Of a DNA stretch of 64,000 nucleotides, positions 17,845-26,103 are shown piece after piece (within the stretch, counting starts at the first letter, position 1; the number at the start of each line of letters is the position of its first letter). Source of the DNA: CAXBBB01 sp963841855 (GTDB taxonomy: Bacteria; Bacteroidota; Rhodothermia; Rhodothermales; BA12); contig CAWJEJ010000004.1 in NCBI GenBank assembly GCA_963841855.1, positions 310,001 through 374,000 on the forward strand. Reading direction: 5' to 3'. The translations under genes were made by a program, and so were the position numbers. The notes below the pieces were generated by a model. The model worked only from the letters and a program-made list of their open reading frames with translations. It was not told the DNA's origin and did no database searches.

Positions 17845-18791
17845 TGAGCAGCGCGTTCGAGGCAGCCCAGATCGCCGCTCGGGCAGGCAGCCCGTTCGAT
17901 GGGCCGGTCGGATTGCGGGCCGTAGAACATTGGGCGCAGTCTGTCGAGATGGGTGAGACAGTCCACGAGATGCGCAGCGGGTTCGAGCGGCTGCTGCGCG
18001 GCGACGCAGCCGGTTCGCCCTCTTCCCTAGGCCATCCGGCTACGCTGGGAGTCGATGGGCTCCTGTTCGGCGCACAGCCCGAGCGGTGGCAGGAGGCGGA
18101 CGCCGTCGTGGTTTGGCTCGGTGGCGGAGGCTACGTATTGGGCTCTCCCGAATCGCACGAACGCCTGCTCGCCTACGTCGCGGCGGCGGCAGACGTAGTC
18201 GTGTTCGCTCCGCGCTACCGGTTGGCTCCTGAGCACGCGTGGCCGGCTCAACTCGACGACGCGCTTTCTGCCGTTCGGGCCGTTCGGGATGCCGGATGCC
18301 GATTGGTGCTGGGCGGCATCAGCGCAGGCGGGCACCTAGCACTCAACGCGGCGCTTCGGCTGGCGAGTGGAGGCCACGAAGCGGACGCGCTCGTCCTCCT
18401 CTCGCCCAACACGGATCGGTCGGGCAGGAGCCAGACGCGCCAGGCCAACACGCCGCGCGACCCGATGATCGCAGACGAGCAGGACCGCGCACTGGCTCAG
18501 ATGGCGATGGCGCATCTATCCGACACAGACGCGGAGAAGTCTCCCCTGCTCGCCGATCTGTCGCTTCTTTCGCCGATGCACATCGAGGTGGGCGGACGCG
18601 AAGTGCTGCTCGACGACAGCTGCCTGCTCGCCGAGTACGCCGAGCGAGCAGGCGCGCACGTGTCGCTGCACGTAGACGACACCGCATTTCACCTGTGGCA
18701 GTTGTTCGCGCCCTGGCTTCCCGAGGCCAACCGCTCGCTCGACCGCGTAGCAGCCTTTGTTCGGGAGCGGCTCGCACTGTCGGCGAGATGA
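17844..18791 (+). CDS. Alpha/beta hydrolase of the hormone-sensitive-lipase (fold-3) type
   Basis: 315 residues. The oxyanion segment reads VWLGGGGYVLGSPESH where HSL-type esterases have HGGGW/F; the histidine is replaced. The nucleophile elbow is GGISAGGHLAL (GxSxG; the usual Asp of GDSAGG is Ile). HIEVGGREVLLDDS supplies the acid and FHLW the histidine. It is translationally coupled to the SDR gene (shared A of TGATG at 17844), suggesting that the two act on one ester/alcohol-containing metabolite, which is inference. Confidence 0.82.
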   Translation: MSSAFEAAQIAARAGSPFDGPVGLRAVEHWAQSVEMGETVHEMRSGFERLLRGDAAGSPSSLGHPATLGVDGLLFGAQPERWQEADAVVVWLGGGGYVLGSPESHERLLAYVAAAADVVVFAPRYRLAPEHAWPAQLDDALSAVRAVRDAGCRLVLGGISAGGHLALNAALRLASGGHEADALVLLSPNTDRSGRSQTRQANTPRDPMIADEQDRALAQMAMAHLSDTDAEKSPLLADLSLLSPMHIEVGGREVLLDDSCLLAEYAERAGAHVSLHVDDTAFHLWQLFAPWLPEANRSLDRVAAFVRERLALSAR

Positions 18792-18873
18792 GCCAGCCGG
18801 CCACGGCGCTGCGCTTCGTCGGCTCGTCACGCGGTTCGTCGGGGGCGGGTAGCCTGTGAGTGGTGCGGCGGGA

Positions 18874-18880
18874 TAATCTG
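18874..18880 (+). promoter_or_regulatory. -7-like box (TAATCTG) for the TonB-dependent receptor
   Basis: TAATCTG ends 24 bases before the ATG at 18905 and resembles the TATCTTG box found before other genes; one mismatch in the TTG part makes this a weak call. Confidence 0.3.
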
Positions 18881-18904
18881 GAGGACATTCAATCCGATGT
18901 CGTC

Positions 18905-21097
18905 ATGCTTCGCCTCATCCCGCTCCTCGTTCTGCTGTGCCCTGCAGCCCAAGCGCAAACCGTCGTAGTGGGTCAGGTAGTCGACGAGCGAGGCGGCTCG
19001 CTTCCGTCGGCGAGCGTTCAAGTCGTCGGGACGATCGATGGAGCGGCGACGGATCGCAGCGGGCACTTTGAATTCCGAACCCGAGCGGCAGGGCGGCACA
19101 TCGTCCGCGCGTCGATGCTGGGCATGGAAGCAGACGAGCGCGGCATCGACTTGGACGGCGACACGGTGCTCGTGCGCTTCGTGCTGCGGCAGACTCTGAT
19201 TGCCCTCGACGAGGCTGTAGTGACGGCGGCGTTCACGACAGGCGATGGCGAGACTGTCACGCTCTCGCCGCTCGAAGTGGTGACGACGCCCAGCGCTTCG
19301 GGCGATCTGTTTCGCGCGATCCAGAGCTTTCCGGGCGTGACTACGCTGGGCGACGGCGCCGGGCTCTACGTTCGAGGCGGAATGCCCAGCGAAACGCGGA
19401 CGCTGATCGACGGGGCGTTCGTGTCGCATCCGTACAAGTACGAGTCGCCGACGGACGGCGCGTTTGGGACGATTCCGCCGTTTCTGGTCGCCCGTTCGTC
19501 GTTCGCGTCGGGCGGATTCGGCGCGCGCTACGGCAACGCGCTCTCCGCCGTCCTGGACCTCGACACGCCTGACCTTCCGACCGAGCAAACCGCCAACATC
19601 ACAGCGGGATTGGCCGGAGGTGGCGGCGAGGTATCGGCGCCCATCGTTCCCGGGTCGCTCGGCCTGCGCCTGACTGGAAACCGTAGCGCGACGGGTCTGC
19701 TCTTCGCCGTCAACGGGCGCGAAGGTGACTTCGAGACGACGCCGCGCGGGACCGACGGCTCGGCCGCGCTGACCTACGCGTACGGCAGCGCGGGACGCTT
19801 GAAACTGTTCGGGTTCGGCGCGACCGACCAACTCGGTGTCCTGGTCGACGAGCCGACAGCAACCGGCACCTACCGCAGCACGTCCGAGCGCGGGCTGGGT
19901 GCGCTGTCGTGGCAAGACGTGTGGGGCGACACGTTCGTCGAGGCTACAGTCGCCGCCAACCGCTACGGCTCGCGGCGCACGTTGGGAGCGCTTGATCTGC
20001 GCCCGACCGAGAGCGCAATCCAGGCGCGCGTCGACGTAGAGCGGAGCCTGTCCAAGGCGATCACCCTGCGCGGTGGTGGAGAGTTCGAGCGCACGACGAG
20101 CCGGTTCGAGGGCACGATCCCCATCGGCGACGATGCCCTAGCCTCGGGCGCCGCTGTCTACACGCTGGACGAGAGCGTCGGGGCCGACCGCGTCGGTGGC
20201 TACGTCGAGGCGTCCATCCAGCCGCTGCGCCAGCTCGTCGTCACGACCGGACTCCGGACGGATCGTCACACGCTTGCAAGCCAAACAGTCGTCGATCCGC
20301 GCGTCGAAGCCGTCTGGGCGGCGACGGACGCGCTGCGGTTCAGGGCGGCGTGGGGCATCTACCACCAGTTCGCCGCGCCGTTCGACTACAACTCCGAGTC
20401 GGGCAGCGTCTCGCTTTCGGCAGCCCGCGCCGAACACTGGATTGCCGGAGCGTTCTACACGCGCGGCCTACTGACGATGCGCGCCGAAGCCTACACCAAG
20501 CCGTACAGCAACCTCGCCACCCAGACCGCCGATGCGCCCCTCGCGTCGGTCGGAACTGGATTCGCACGCGGCGTCGACCTGTTCGCCCAGTACGGCGCTT
20601 TCCTGCGCACGCGCGCCAACGGGTGGATCAGCTACAGCTTCCTGCAAGCCGAGCGCGACCAAACGCGGCAGCTAGGATCGACCGTCGACGTGCAGCGCGG
20701 CGCGGCGCCGTTCGACGTGCGGCACAACCTGTCGGTCGTCGGCAAAATGCGCGTCGTCGGCTTCTGGTACGTTGGCGGCGCCATCCGCTGGGCATCGGGC
20801 GCGCCGCACACACCGATCGTTCGGGGCGAGGATGCGGGCGGCTACTGGCTTCCCGTCGAAGGCGATGTGGGGTCGCAGCGGTTACCCTCGTTCGCCCGCG
20901 TCGACTTGCAGGTGAGCCACTACTGGCCCATCCGAGACGGACTGGCGCTGACCGTCTTCGCCGCCCTCTCCAACGCGTCCGACCGCGCGAACGCGCTGGG
21001 CTACACGTACTCGGCCGACTATGCCGCACGCACGCTCGACCTGACGAGCTTTCGCCGCAGCGCGTTCGCCGGGTTTACGCTAGCGTACTCGCGCTGA
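18905..21097 (+). CDS. TonB-dependent receptor with carboxypeptidase-like regulatory domain
   Basis: 730 residues. Signal peptide MLRLIPLLVLLCPAAQAQ, then a CarboxypepD_reg-like beta-sandwich (VVGQVVDERGGSLPSASVQV to about residue 100), then a plug domain (SPLEVVTTPSASGDLFRAIQ, LYVRGGMPSETRTLIDGAFV) and a 22-strand-type barrel ending FAGFTLAYSR. Such receptors import siderophores, vitamins or oligomers in a TonB-driven way, here without a SusD partner, so glycan uptake is less likely. No metal-regulatory site was recognised. The start at 18905 gives the signal peptide; the frame is open 45 bases upstream. Confidence 0.88.
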   Translation: MLRLIPLLVLLCPAAQAQTVVVGQVVDERGGSLPSASVQVVGTIDGAATDRSGHFEFRTRAAGRHIVRASMLGMEADERGIDLDGDTVLVRFVLRQTLIALDEAVVTAAFTTGDGETVTLSPLEVVTTPSASGDLFRAIQSFPGVTTLGDGAGLYVRGGMPSETRTLIDGAFVSHPYKYESPTDGAFGTIPPFLVARSSFASGGFGARYGNALSAVLDLDTPDLPTEQTANITAGLAGGGGEVSAPIVPGSLGLRLTGNRSATGLLFAVNGREGDFETTPRGTDGSAALTYAYGSAGRLKLFGFGATDQLGVLVDEPTATGTYRSTSERGLGALSWQDVWGDTFVEATVAANRYGSRRTLGALDLRPTESAIQARVDVERSLSKAITLRGGGEFERTTSRFEGTIPIGDDALASGAAVYTLDESVGADRVGGYVEASIQPLRQLVVTTGLRTDRHTLASQTVVDPRVEAVWAATDALRFRAAWGIYHQFAAPFDYNSESGSVSLSAARAEHWIAGAFYTRGLLTMRAEAYTKPYSNLATQTADAPLASVGTGFARGVDLFAQYGAFLRTRANGWISYSFLQAERDQTRQLGSTVDVQRGAAPFDVRHNLSVVGKMRVVGFWYVGGAIRWASGAPHTPIVRGEDAGGYWLPVEGDVGSQRLPSFARVDLQVSHYWPIRDGLALTVFAALSNASDRANALGYTYSADYAARTLDLTSFRRSAFAGFTLAYSR

Positions 21098-21662
21098 GTT
21101 TGCTAGCGCTTGCTGGCATGGCTGCCGTCGGGCTGATAGGCCGACCAGATCACCGCGTTCGCGAGGATGACGGTTAGGGAGGATAGAGATAGGCGGACGA
21201 GCTGAGGAGGGGTTCGGCAGGCTGGGAAAGCGGCCTGATCTCGGTCCGGCGAAACAGATGCAGAGTGAAGAGAGCGGCCGCATTTGTCCTGTTTGAGCGC
21301 AGCGAGTTTGGACACATGCAGCGACCGAACGCAGCGTCAGCCTGAGCGAGTCCAGCCTTGAGTTTTACTTCTTTGGGTCAAGCCAAAGAAGGCACCGCGC
21401 AGCGAAACGATCTCAGATTCCATCTGGCAGCACAACCTCAGCAGTCGACTCAGATTGCCGCGTCGCTTCGCATCGGCGATGTTGTACTCCCCGCAATGAC
21501 GAAGCAGAAGTGCATAGTGGAGTCTGACACAACCCACCGCAACTCATCGCTCCCACACGCGGCTCACCGGAAACCACTATCCAGAGCACCCCGCTCCTCG
21601 GTAACCTGAAATCAACCAAACGGAGCACACCGCTCCTCCTCGCCACCCCCACCCTCGCTGCC
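21098..21662. repeat. 565-bp gene-free region with intergenic inverted-repeat elements
   Basis: No gene is supported here. Three repeat-like pieces are visible. Around 21155-21176 is a CGCGTTCGCGAGGATGACGG segment. Around 21288-21400 GAGCGCAGCGAG-like units are followed by a hairpin built from CTTCTTTGG and CCAAAGAAG. Around 21450-21503 a segment starting AGATTGCCGCGTCGCTTCGC and ending CCCGCAATGACG belongs, by its wording, to the widespread CGTCATTGCGAGGAGCGAAGC-type intergenic repeats. Related arms occur at 29914-29990. Confidence 0.55.
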
Positions 21663-22424
21663 ATGACCCGCACGCTCTTCCCACTCCTCGCCCTGCTGCT
21701 GCTCGCGCTCCCGGCCCAGGCCCAGACGGCCGACGAACTACTGCTCGAAACCCGGGCCGACATGCAAGCGGCCTATGCCAGCGGCGACGCTGCCGGACTC
21801 GAACAAGCCCGCGCCCGCTTCGACCGCATGGCGGCGTCCGGCATGCACCCCGCTCTGGCCCACTACTACTCGGCCCTGGCCAGCATCCGCGCTTCCAATC
21901 TGGTCGGCGAGGACGAGCAAGCGGCCTACGTCGACCGCTCCATCGCCAGCGCTCAGGCCGCCATCGACCTGCGCTCCGGCTTCGCTGACGCCTATGCCGT
22001 GCTGGGATCGGCGTACGGACGCAAGGTCACCGGCGTGGTCTCGGGCATGCGGTACGGCCCCAGCGCCAACGACGCGATGGACCAGGCGATGCGCTACGGA
22101 GGGGCCAATCCGCGCGTGCTGATGTACGACGCCATCTCGAACCTCTACAAGCCCGAGATGTGGGGCGGCGGACGCGACAAAGCGATGACCGGATTCGAGC
22201 GCGCCATCGCCCTGTTCGACCTCGTAGGTGGGACGGACGCGACCGACATTGAGCCCACGTGGGGCCAGAGCGAAGCCCACGCGTGGTACGGCATCGCTCT
22301 GCGCGATGGCGGCGACCAGGACGGCGCACGTGCTCAGTTCGAGCGCGCCCTCGAACTCGACCCCAACAGCGGATGGGTCCGCTACACGCTGATGCCGACC
22401 GTAGAGGCGAGCGCGCAAAACTGA
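21663..22424 (+). CDS. Secreted tetratricopeptide-like repeat protein
   Basis: 253 residues with a signal peptide (RTLFPLLALLLLALPAQAQ) and helical repeats resembling TPRs: HPALAHYYSALASIRASNLV, IDLRSGFADAYAVLGSAYGR, PRVLMYDAISNLYKPE, AFIALFDL-like segment, and a clear last TPR in DGARAQFERALELDPNSGWV. Likely a periplasmic scaffold. It sits 25 bp upstream of the histidine kinase gene, so it may share a transcript, though a -7 box between them suggests the kinase can also be transcribed separately. Confidence 0.75.
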   Translation: MTRTLFPLLALLLLALPAQAQTADELLLETRADMQAAYASGDAAGLEQARARFDRMAASGMHPALAHYYSALASIRASNLVGEDEQAAYVDRSIASAQAAIDLRSGFADAYAVLGSAYGRKVTGVVSGMRYGPSANDAMDQAMRYGGANPRVLMYDAISNLYKPEMWGGGRDKAMTGFERAIALFDLVGGTDATDIEPTWGQSEAHAWYGIALRDGGDQDGARAQFERALELDPNSGWVRYTLMPTVEASAQN

Positions 22425-22436
22425 TCCGCTGCGGAG

Positions 22437-22443
22437 TATCCTG
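22437..22443 (+). promoter_or_regulatory. -7-like box (TATCCTG) directly before the histidine kinase start
   Basis: TATCCTG is followed by six bases and then the ATG at 22450, nearly the same geometry as pyrD and sbcD, which would give a leaderless transcript. Confidence 0.35.
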
Positions 22444-22449
22444 TACGCC

Positions 22450-23595
22450 ATGACCGACTTCGCCGACGCCCCTCCCCTGCCGCTGCCGCGCTTCACGTTT
22501 CGTGGAGTCGTGGCAGCGGTGGTGTTGTGGACACTCTTCACGTTCATCTACACCATCGCCATCGCCCAGAGCGGTGCCGGCCCGTTCATGGGCGTGCTGA
22601 TCGGGCAGGTGATCCAGACGGCGATTCTGGCGACGCTGAGCGTGCCGATCTGGTGGCTCGTCGTTCGGCGGATGGATCGGATGCCTGCGTGGATGCGGCT
22701 GGCGGCGCACGCCGTCTTGGGACCGCTGTATGCGTGGGCGTCGACCGAGTTGTACCTGGGCACGCTGCGCCTGACGGCTCCGCAGGGCGTCGCCGAGCAG
22801 GTGACGGGAGCCTTTGCGTGGCTGGCGATCGCGTTTTTCTGGGTCTACGGCCTCCAGTTCGCGATCTATCACGGCCTCCGGTCGTGGCAGCGGCTGCGGG
22901 CGAGCGAGAAGCGGGCGCTCGAGTGGATGGCGTTGGCACGCGAACGCGAACTGGCGACGCTGCGCGCCCAGGTGCAGCCGCACTTCCTGTTCAACACGCT
23001 CAACTCGATCAGCGCAACCGTCGGGCGCGACCCCGACGCCAGCCGCGCCATGCTCGCCCGCCTCGCCGATCTGCTGCGCTACGCCTTGGAGAGCGGCAAC
23101 CAAGCCGATGTGCCGCTGAGCCGAGAGGTCGATATCGCTCGCGACTACCTGACACTCGAAGGCCACCGCATGCGCGACCGATTGCGCATCGATTTCCAGA
23201 TCGACGACCGAGCACTCGACGCCCGACTTCCGCCGATGACGCTCCAACCGCTCGTCGAGAACGCCATCAAGCACGGCCTCGCCCCCTCCATCCAAGGCGG
23301 AACGATCCGCGTCGTCGTCCAGGTCGAGGGCGCGCACGCTGTTGTACTCGTCGAGGACGACGGAAGCGGTCCGGCGTCGGGCGACGGTAGCCTGCCGGAC
23401 GCGCTCTCGCCCGCTCACGTCACATCGACGGGCGTCGGGCTGGACAACACGTCGCGCCGGTTGGTTCACCTGCACGGACTGGCGGCAGCGCTAGAGTCCG
23501 GGCCGATAGTACCGCAGGGCTGGCGCGTCCGCTTTCGGTTGCCGATGGACGACGTTTTGATTTCCGACTCACCTCCCATCGCCGCCCATGCCTGA
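22450..23595 (+). CDS. LytS/YehU-type sensor histidine kinase
   Basis: 381 residues. Four predicted membrane helices lie in residues ~15-145 (VVAAVVLWTLFTFIYTIAIA, VIQTAILATLSVPIWWLVV and two more). The His_kinase domain contains LRAQVQPHFLFNTLNSI with the phosphorylated His at about 178, followed by an HATPase_c domain with PLVENAIKHGLAPS (N box) and TSTGVGLDNTSRRL (G box). It overlaps the response regulator gene by 8 bp and must pair with it. The stimulus is unknown; the membrane part has no recognised sensor fold. Confidence 0.92.
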   Translation: MTDFADAPPLPLPRFTFRGVVAAVVLWTLFTFIYTIAIAQSGAGPFMGVLIGQVIQTAILATLSVPIWWLVVRRMDRMPAWMRLAAHAVLGPLYAWASTELYLGTLRLTAPQGVAEQVTGAFAWLAIAFFWVYGLQFAIYHGLRSWQRLRASEKRALEWMALARERELATLRAQVQPHFLFNTLNSISATVGRDPDASRAMLARLADLLRYALESGNQADVPLSREVDIARDYLTLEGHRMRDRLRIDFQIDDRALDARLPPMTLQPLVENAIKHGLAPSIQGGTIRVVVQVEGAHAVVLVEDDGSGPASGDGSLPDALSPAHVTSTGVGLDNTSRRLVHLHGLAAALESGPIVPQGWRVRFRLPMDDVLISDSPPIAAHA

Positions 23596-24352
23596 CTCTC
23601 CTCCGATCCGCGTGCTCCTGGTCGACGACGAACCCGGCGCGCGCGAACTGCTGCGCGAGTTTCTCGATCCGCACCAAGCCGTCGTCGTCGGCGAAGCGGC
23701 CAACGGGGTCGAAGCCGTCGACCTGATCGCCCGCCACACGCCCGACCTGGTTTTCCTCGACGTGCAGATGCCCGGCCTGACCGGTTTCGACGTGGTCACG
23801 CGGTTGCCTCAGCCGCTCCCCCACGTCGTGTTCGCGACAGCGTTCGACTCGTTCGCCCTGCGCGCGTTCGAAGCCGGGGCCGTCGACTACCTGCTCAAAC
23901 CGTTCGAGCAGGCGCGCTTCGACCAGGCGTTCGCGAGGGCCGCGGCTCAGATCGCCCTACGCAAACGAGGAGACAGCGCTGACGCCTCGCCCCAACTCAA
24001 AGCCACCGTCGACGCCGCCCAAGGCGCTCCGCTGACGCGCCTGTTCGTCCGCATGGGCGAGCGCATCCTGCCTGTCCTCATCGCCGACGTCGTCCACGCC
24101 GAAGCCTCGGGCGACGCCACGACGCTCTACACGCACGACCGCACCTACGTCTGCGGCATGGGCCTGGGCGACCTGGAAACGCGCTTGCCCGACGGCTTCG
24201 CCCGCGTCCACCGCTCGCACGTGATCGCCCTCGACGCCATCGAACAGATCACGAGCGACGGCAGCGGCGGATACGTCGCCACGCTACGCGGAGGCCGCGA
24301 AGTCCGCATCAGCCGCACCTACGCCCCCGCCATCCGCGACCGGATCTATTAG
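23588..24352 (+). CDS. LytTR-family response regulator
   Basis: 254 residues. Receiver domain (VLLVDDEPG, acceptor Asp58 in VFLDVQMPG, AVDYLLKPF) in residues 1-125, then a LytTR DNA-binding domain (RLFVRMGERILPVLIADVVH, GDATTLYTHDRTY, GFARVHRSHVIALDAI) in residues ~145-254. It binds DNA as the output of the upstream LytS-type kinase, with which it overlaps. Target genes are not evident; no LytTR direct-repeat site was recognised in nearby promoters. Confidence 0.93.
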   Translation: MPDSPPIRVLLVDDEPGARELLREFLDPHQAVVVGEAANGVEAVDLIARHTPDLVFLDVQMPGLTGFDVVTRLPQPLPHVVFATAFDSFALRAFEAGAVDYLLKPFEQARFDQAFARAAAQIALRKRGDSADASPQLKATVDAAQGAPLTRLFVRMGERILPVLIADVVHAEASGDATTLYTHDRTYVCGMGLGDLETRLPDGFARVHRSHVIALDAIEQITSDGSGGYVATLRGGREVRISRTYAPAIRDRIY

Positions 24353-24359
24353 ATTGACG

Positions 24360-24388
24360 ATGTGTATTGAACCTCATTTCATACACAT
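24360..24388. promoter_or_regulatory. Palindromic operator upstream of vapBC
   Basis: ATGTGTAT (24360-24367) and ATACACAT (24381-24388) form a perfect 8-bp inverted repeat with a 13-bp spacer, ending 4 bp before the vapB ATG. VapB antitoxins bind such palindromes to autoregulate their operon; the assignment as operator is inference from position and symmetry. Confidence 0.6.
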
Positions 24389-24392
24389 TGTC

Positions 24393-24587
24393 ATGCGCAC
24401 CAACATCGAAATCGACGACGACCTGATGGCCGAAGCGTTGGCCGCTACGGGATCGAAGACCAAGCGAGAAGTCGTCGACCGCGCTCTGCGGACAATCGTC
24501 CGACTCAAAGCGCAGGAACGCGTCAAACAGTACAAGGGCAAACTGCACTGGGACGGCGATCTGGACGAGATGCGGACCGACCGATGA
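24393..24587 (+). CDS. vapB: VapB-type antitoxin
   Basis: 64 residues starting MRTNIEIDDDLMAEALAATG, the ribbon-helix-helix DNA-binding signature of the VapB (type II antitoxin) family, followed by SKTKREVVDRALR and a toxin-binding tail ending WDGDLDEMRTDR. The frame is open 39 bases upstream but homology and the operator place the start at 24393. Its TGA overlaps the vapC ATG (ATGA). Confidence 0.9.
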   Translation: MRTNIEIDDDLMAEALAATGSKTKREVVDRALRTIVRLKAQERVKQYKGKLHWDGDLDEMRTDR

Positions 24588-24982
24588 CGCTCGTCGATTC
24601 GAGCGTGTGGATCGACTACTTCAACGGCACGGACACGCCGCAGACCGATGCGCTGCATCGTCTTCTAGGCTTCGAAGAAGTGCTGGTCGGCGATTTGATC
24701 GTTGCAGAAGTGCTTTCCGGCTTCCGCACAGACGATGGGTATCGGACAGGACGCAGTCTGCTGTCTACTTTCCCACGTGCTGAACTCCTGGGCTACAAGA
24801 ACGCTCTCCGCAGCGCCGACAACTATCGGACGCTCCGCAAGCGCGGTATTACGATTCGCAAGACGGCAGACGCGATCATCGCTTCGTTCTGCATCGCGCA
24901 GGACCACGAGTTACTGTTCTCGGACCGCGACTTCGTGCCGTTCGTGGATCACTTGGGTCTGCGCTCGGCTATTGTCGCCTAA
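24584..24982 (+). CDS. vapC: VapC-type PIN-domain ribonuclease toxin
   Basis: 132 residues with the PIN-domain acidic residues in VDSSVWIDYF (N-terminal Asp), IVAEVLSGF (Glu), KTADAIIASF (Asp) and LFSDRDF (Asp). VapC toxins cleave tRNA or rRNA; the antitoxin is encoded just upstream with an ATGA overlap. The end overlaps the convergent porin gene by 4 bp, so the stop codons TAA and TAG share bases. The module follows the LytTR gene and looks like an insertion between it and the porins. Confidence 0.92.
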   Translation: MTLVDSSVWIDYFNGTDTPQTDALHRLLGFEEVLVGDLIVAEVLSGFRTDDGYRTGRSLLSTFPRAELLGYKNALRSADNYRTLRKRGITIRKTADAIIASFCIAQDHELLFSDRDFVPFVDHLGLRSAIVA

Positions 24983-26058
24983 AACACGATCTGAAACTGG
25001 ACGACGACTAGGTGCTGGTTGACCGGGTTATCCACATCCGGTAGACCGTTGGCGTAGGCGAGAGTAAAACGCTCCTGGTGATAGGCCAGGCCGCGAAGGG
25101 CGCTCACGCTCAAGCTGGCCCCAGCCGTGACGAAAACGTCGGTTCGATCGTCGTCCAAGTCAGGAATCAGCGTTTCGGCTCGGGCGAAGACCTCGCTGAA
25201 CGGTGTCGCGCGGACTGCTCCGAGCAACGAAAGGCCGAGCACGTGCTGGTCAGAGCCGCCGTCCTCGTAGCGAATGCCGATGGCGTCGGCCTTGAGGCGG
25301 ACCGGCTGGCTGCCGGGCTCGGGTCCCCAATAGAGATGGCCCGCATAGCTGACGTACGGACGCTCGCCGGTGTTCGGACCTTCGGCGCTGTTGTAGCCCG
25401 CATAGCCGCCCACCTCGAAACCGGGAAGTGCGGCAGGAGCGTAGCCCGCATAGACACTGACAGCCTGGATGACGCGGTCGAGCCCGCCGGTCGCATCTCC
25501 GCCGCTGATCTCTTGCCGCACGTTGCCTCGGTCGGTTGCAAAGCTGCCGTCGCCGTTGTGCAGGAAGGCAGACAATTCGAGTTCGTCGGTCTGGTAGCGC
25601 ACGTCGATGCCGAAGTCGCGTCCGTCGCCACCGACCGTTCCTCTGCCCCAGCGCTCGGCGATGGCGGGCCGGCTGACGGCGTCGATGTAAGGCAGCAGCG
25701 TGCCGATGTGCGCGCGCGGCTGCGAACCCGCCATCCGACCCACACGGAAGCGGAGGTTTTCGTTGGGCTGGTAGAACGCGAACAGGTCGACGCTCTGCAG
25801 GCTGCCGCTGCCCACATCTACGTCGTAGTTGGCGCCCAGTCCGTCCGACAGCGTGAGCACAAACCGCGCTCGCGCCCGGCGCACGCCCCAGCCGACGCGC
25901 GTCTCGTCGCCGTCGTCTGAATCAGTCAGCCCAACGCTCGCCCTCGTCTGCAACTCGCCCCAGAAACTGAACCGGGGAAGGTCTCTCCCCGCCTCGTCTT
26001 GCGCGCGCGCGGCGTGCGCGCAGAGGAGAAAGGCGAGGGCGAGTGTGAGTCGGATCAT
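24979..26058 (-). CDS. Outer-membrane porin (OprO/OprP-like), paralogue 2
   Basis: 359 residues with signal peptide (LTLALAFLLCAHAARAQ), then a 16-strand-like barrel. Shared with the next gene: ARARFVLT, YDVDVGSGSLQSVDLFAFYQ, GRDFGIDVRYQTDEL and a C-terminal LVVVQFQIVF ending in Phe as outer-membrane barrels do. The family includes phosphate-selective porins O/P; selectivity cannot be deduced. A TAACTTGG box lies 38 bp upstream, overlapping the stop of the upstream paralogue. Confidence 0.82.
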   Translation of the reverse strand: MIRLTLALAFLLCAHAARAQDEAGRDLPRFSFWGELQTRASVGLTDSDDGDETRVGWGVRRARARFVLTLSDGLGANYDVDVGSGSLQSVDLFAFYQPNENLRFRVGRMAGSQPRAHIGTLLPYIDAVSRPAIAERWGRGTVGGDGRDFGIDVRYQTDELELSAFLHNGDGSFATDRGNVRQEISGGDATGGLDRVIQAVSVYAGYAPAALPGFEVGGYAGYNSAEGPNTGERPYVSYAGHLYWGPEPGSQPVRLKADAIGIRYEDGGSDQHVLGLSLLGAVRATPFSEVFARAETLIPDLDDDRTDVFVTAGASLSVSALRGLAYHQERFTLAYANGLPDVDNPVNQHLVVVQFQIVF

Positions 26059-26095
26059 TTCGGAATGGTGGAGAGCGAAGGAATGCCGGAAGGCG

Positions 26096-26103
26096 CCAAG
26101 TTA
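26096..26103 (-). promoter_or_regulatory. -7-like box (TAACTTGG) for porin paralogue 2
   Basis: TAACTTGG on the minus strand overlaps the stop codon of the upstream porin gene and would give a leader of about 32 nt before the ATG at 26058. It suggests the second porin has its own promoter. Confidence 0.4.

Noticed and set aside
18905..21097. SusC-type glycan receptor
   Set aside because: There is no SusD-like gene beside it and the protein (730 residues) is shorter than typical SusC proteins.
22027..23475. 482-codon frame on the minus strand
   Set aside because: Antisense to the histidine kinase and TPR genes; composition is that of a shadow frame.
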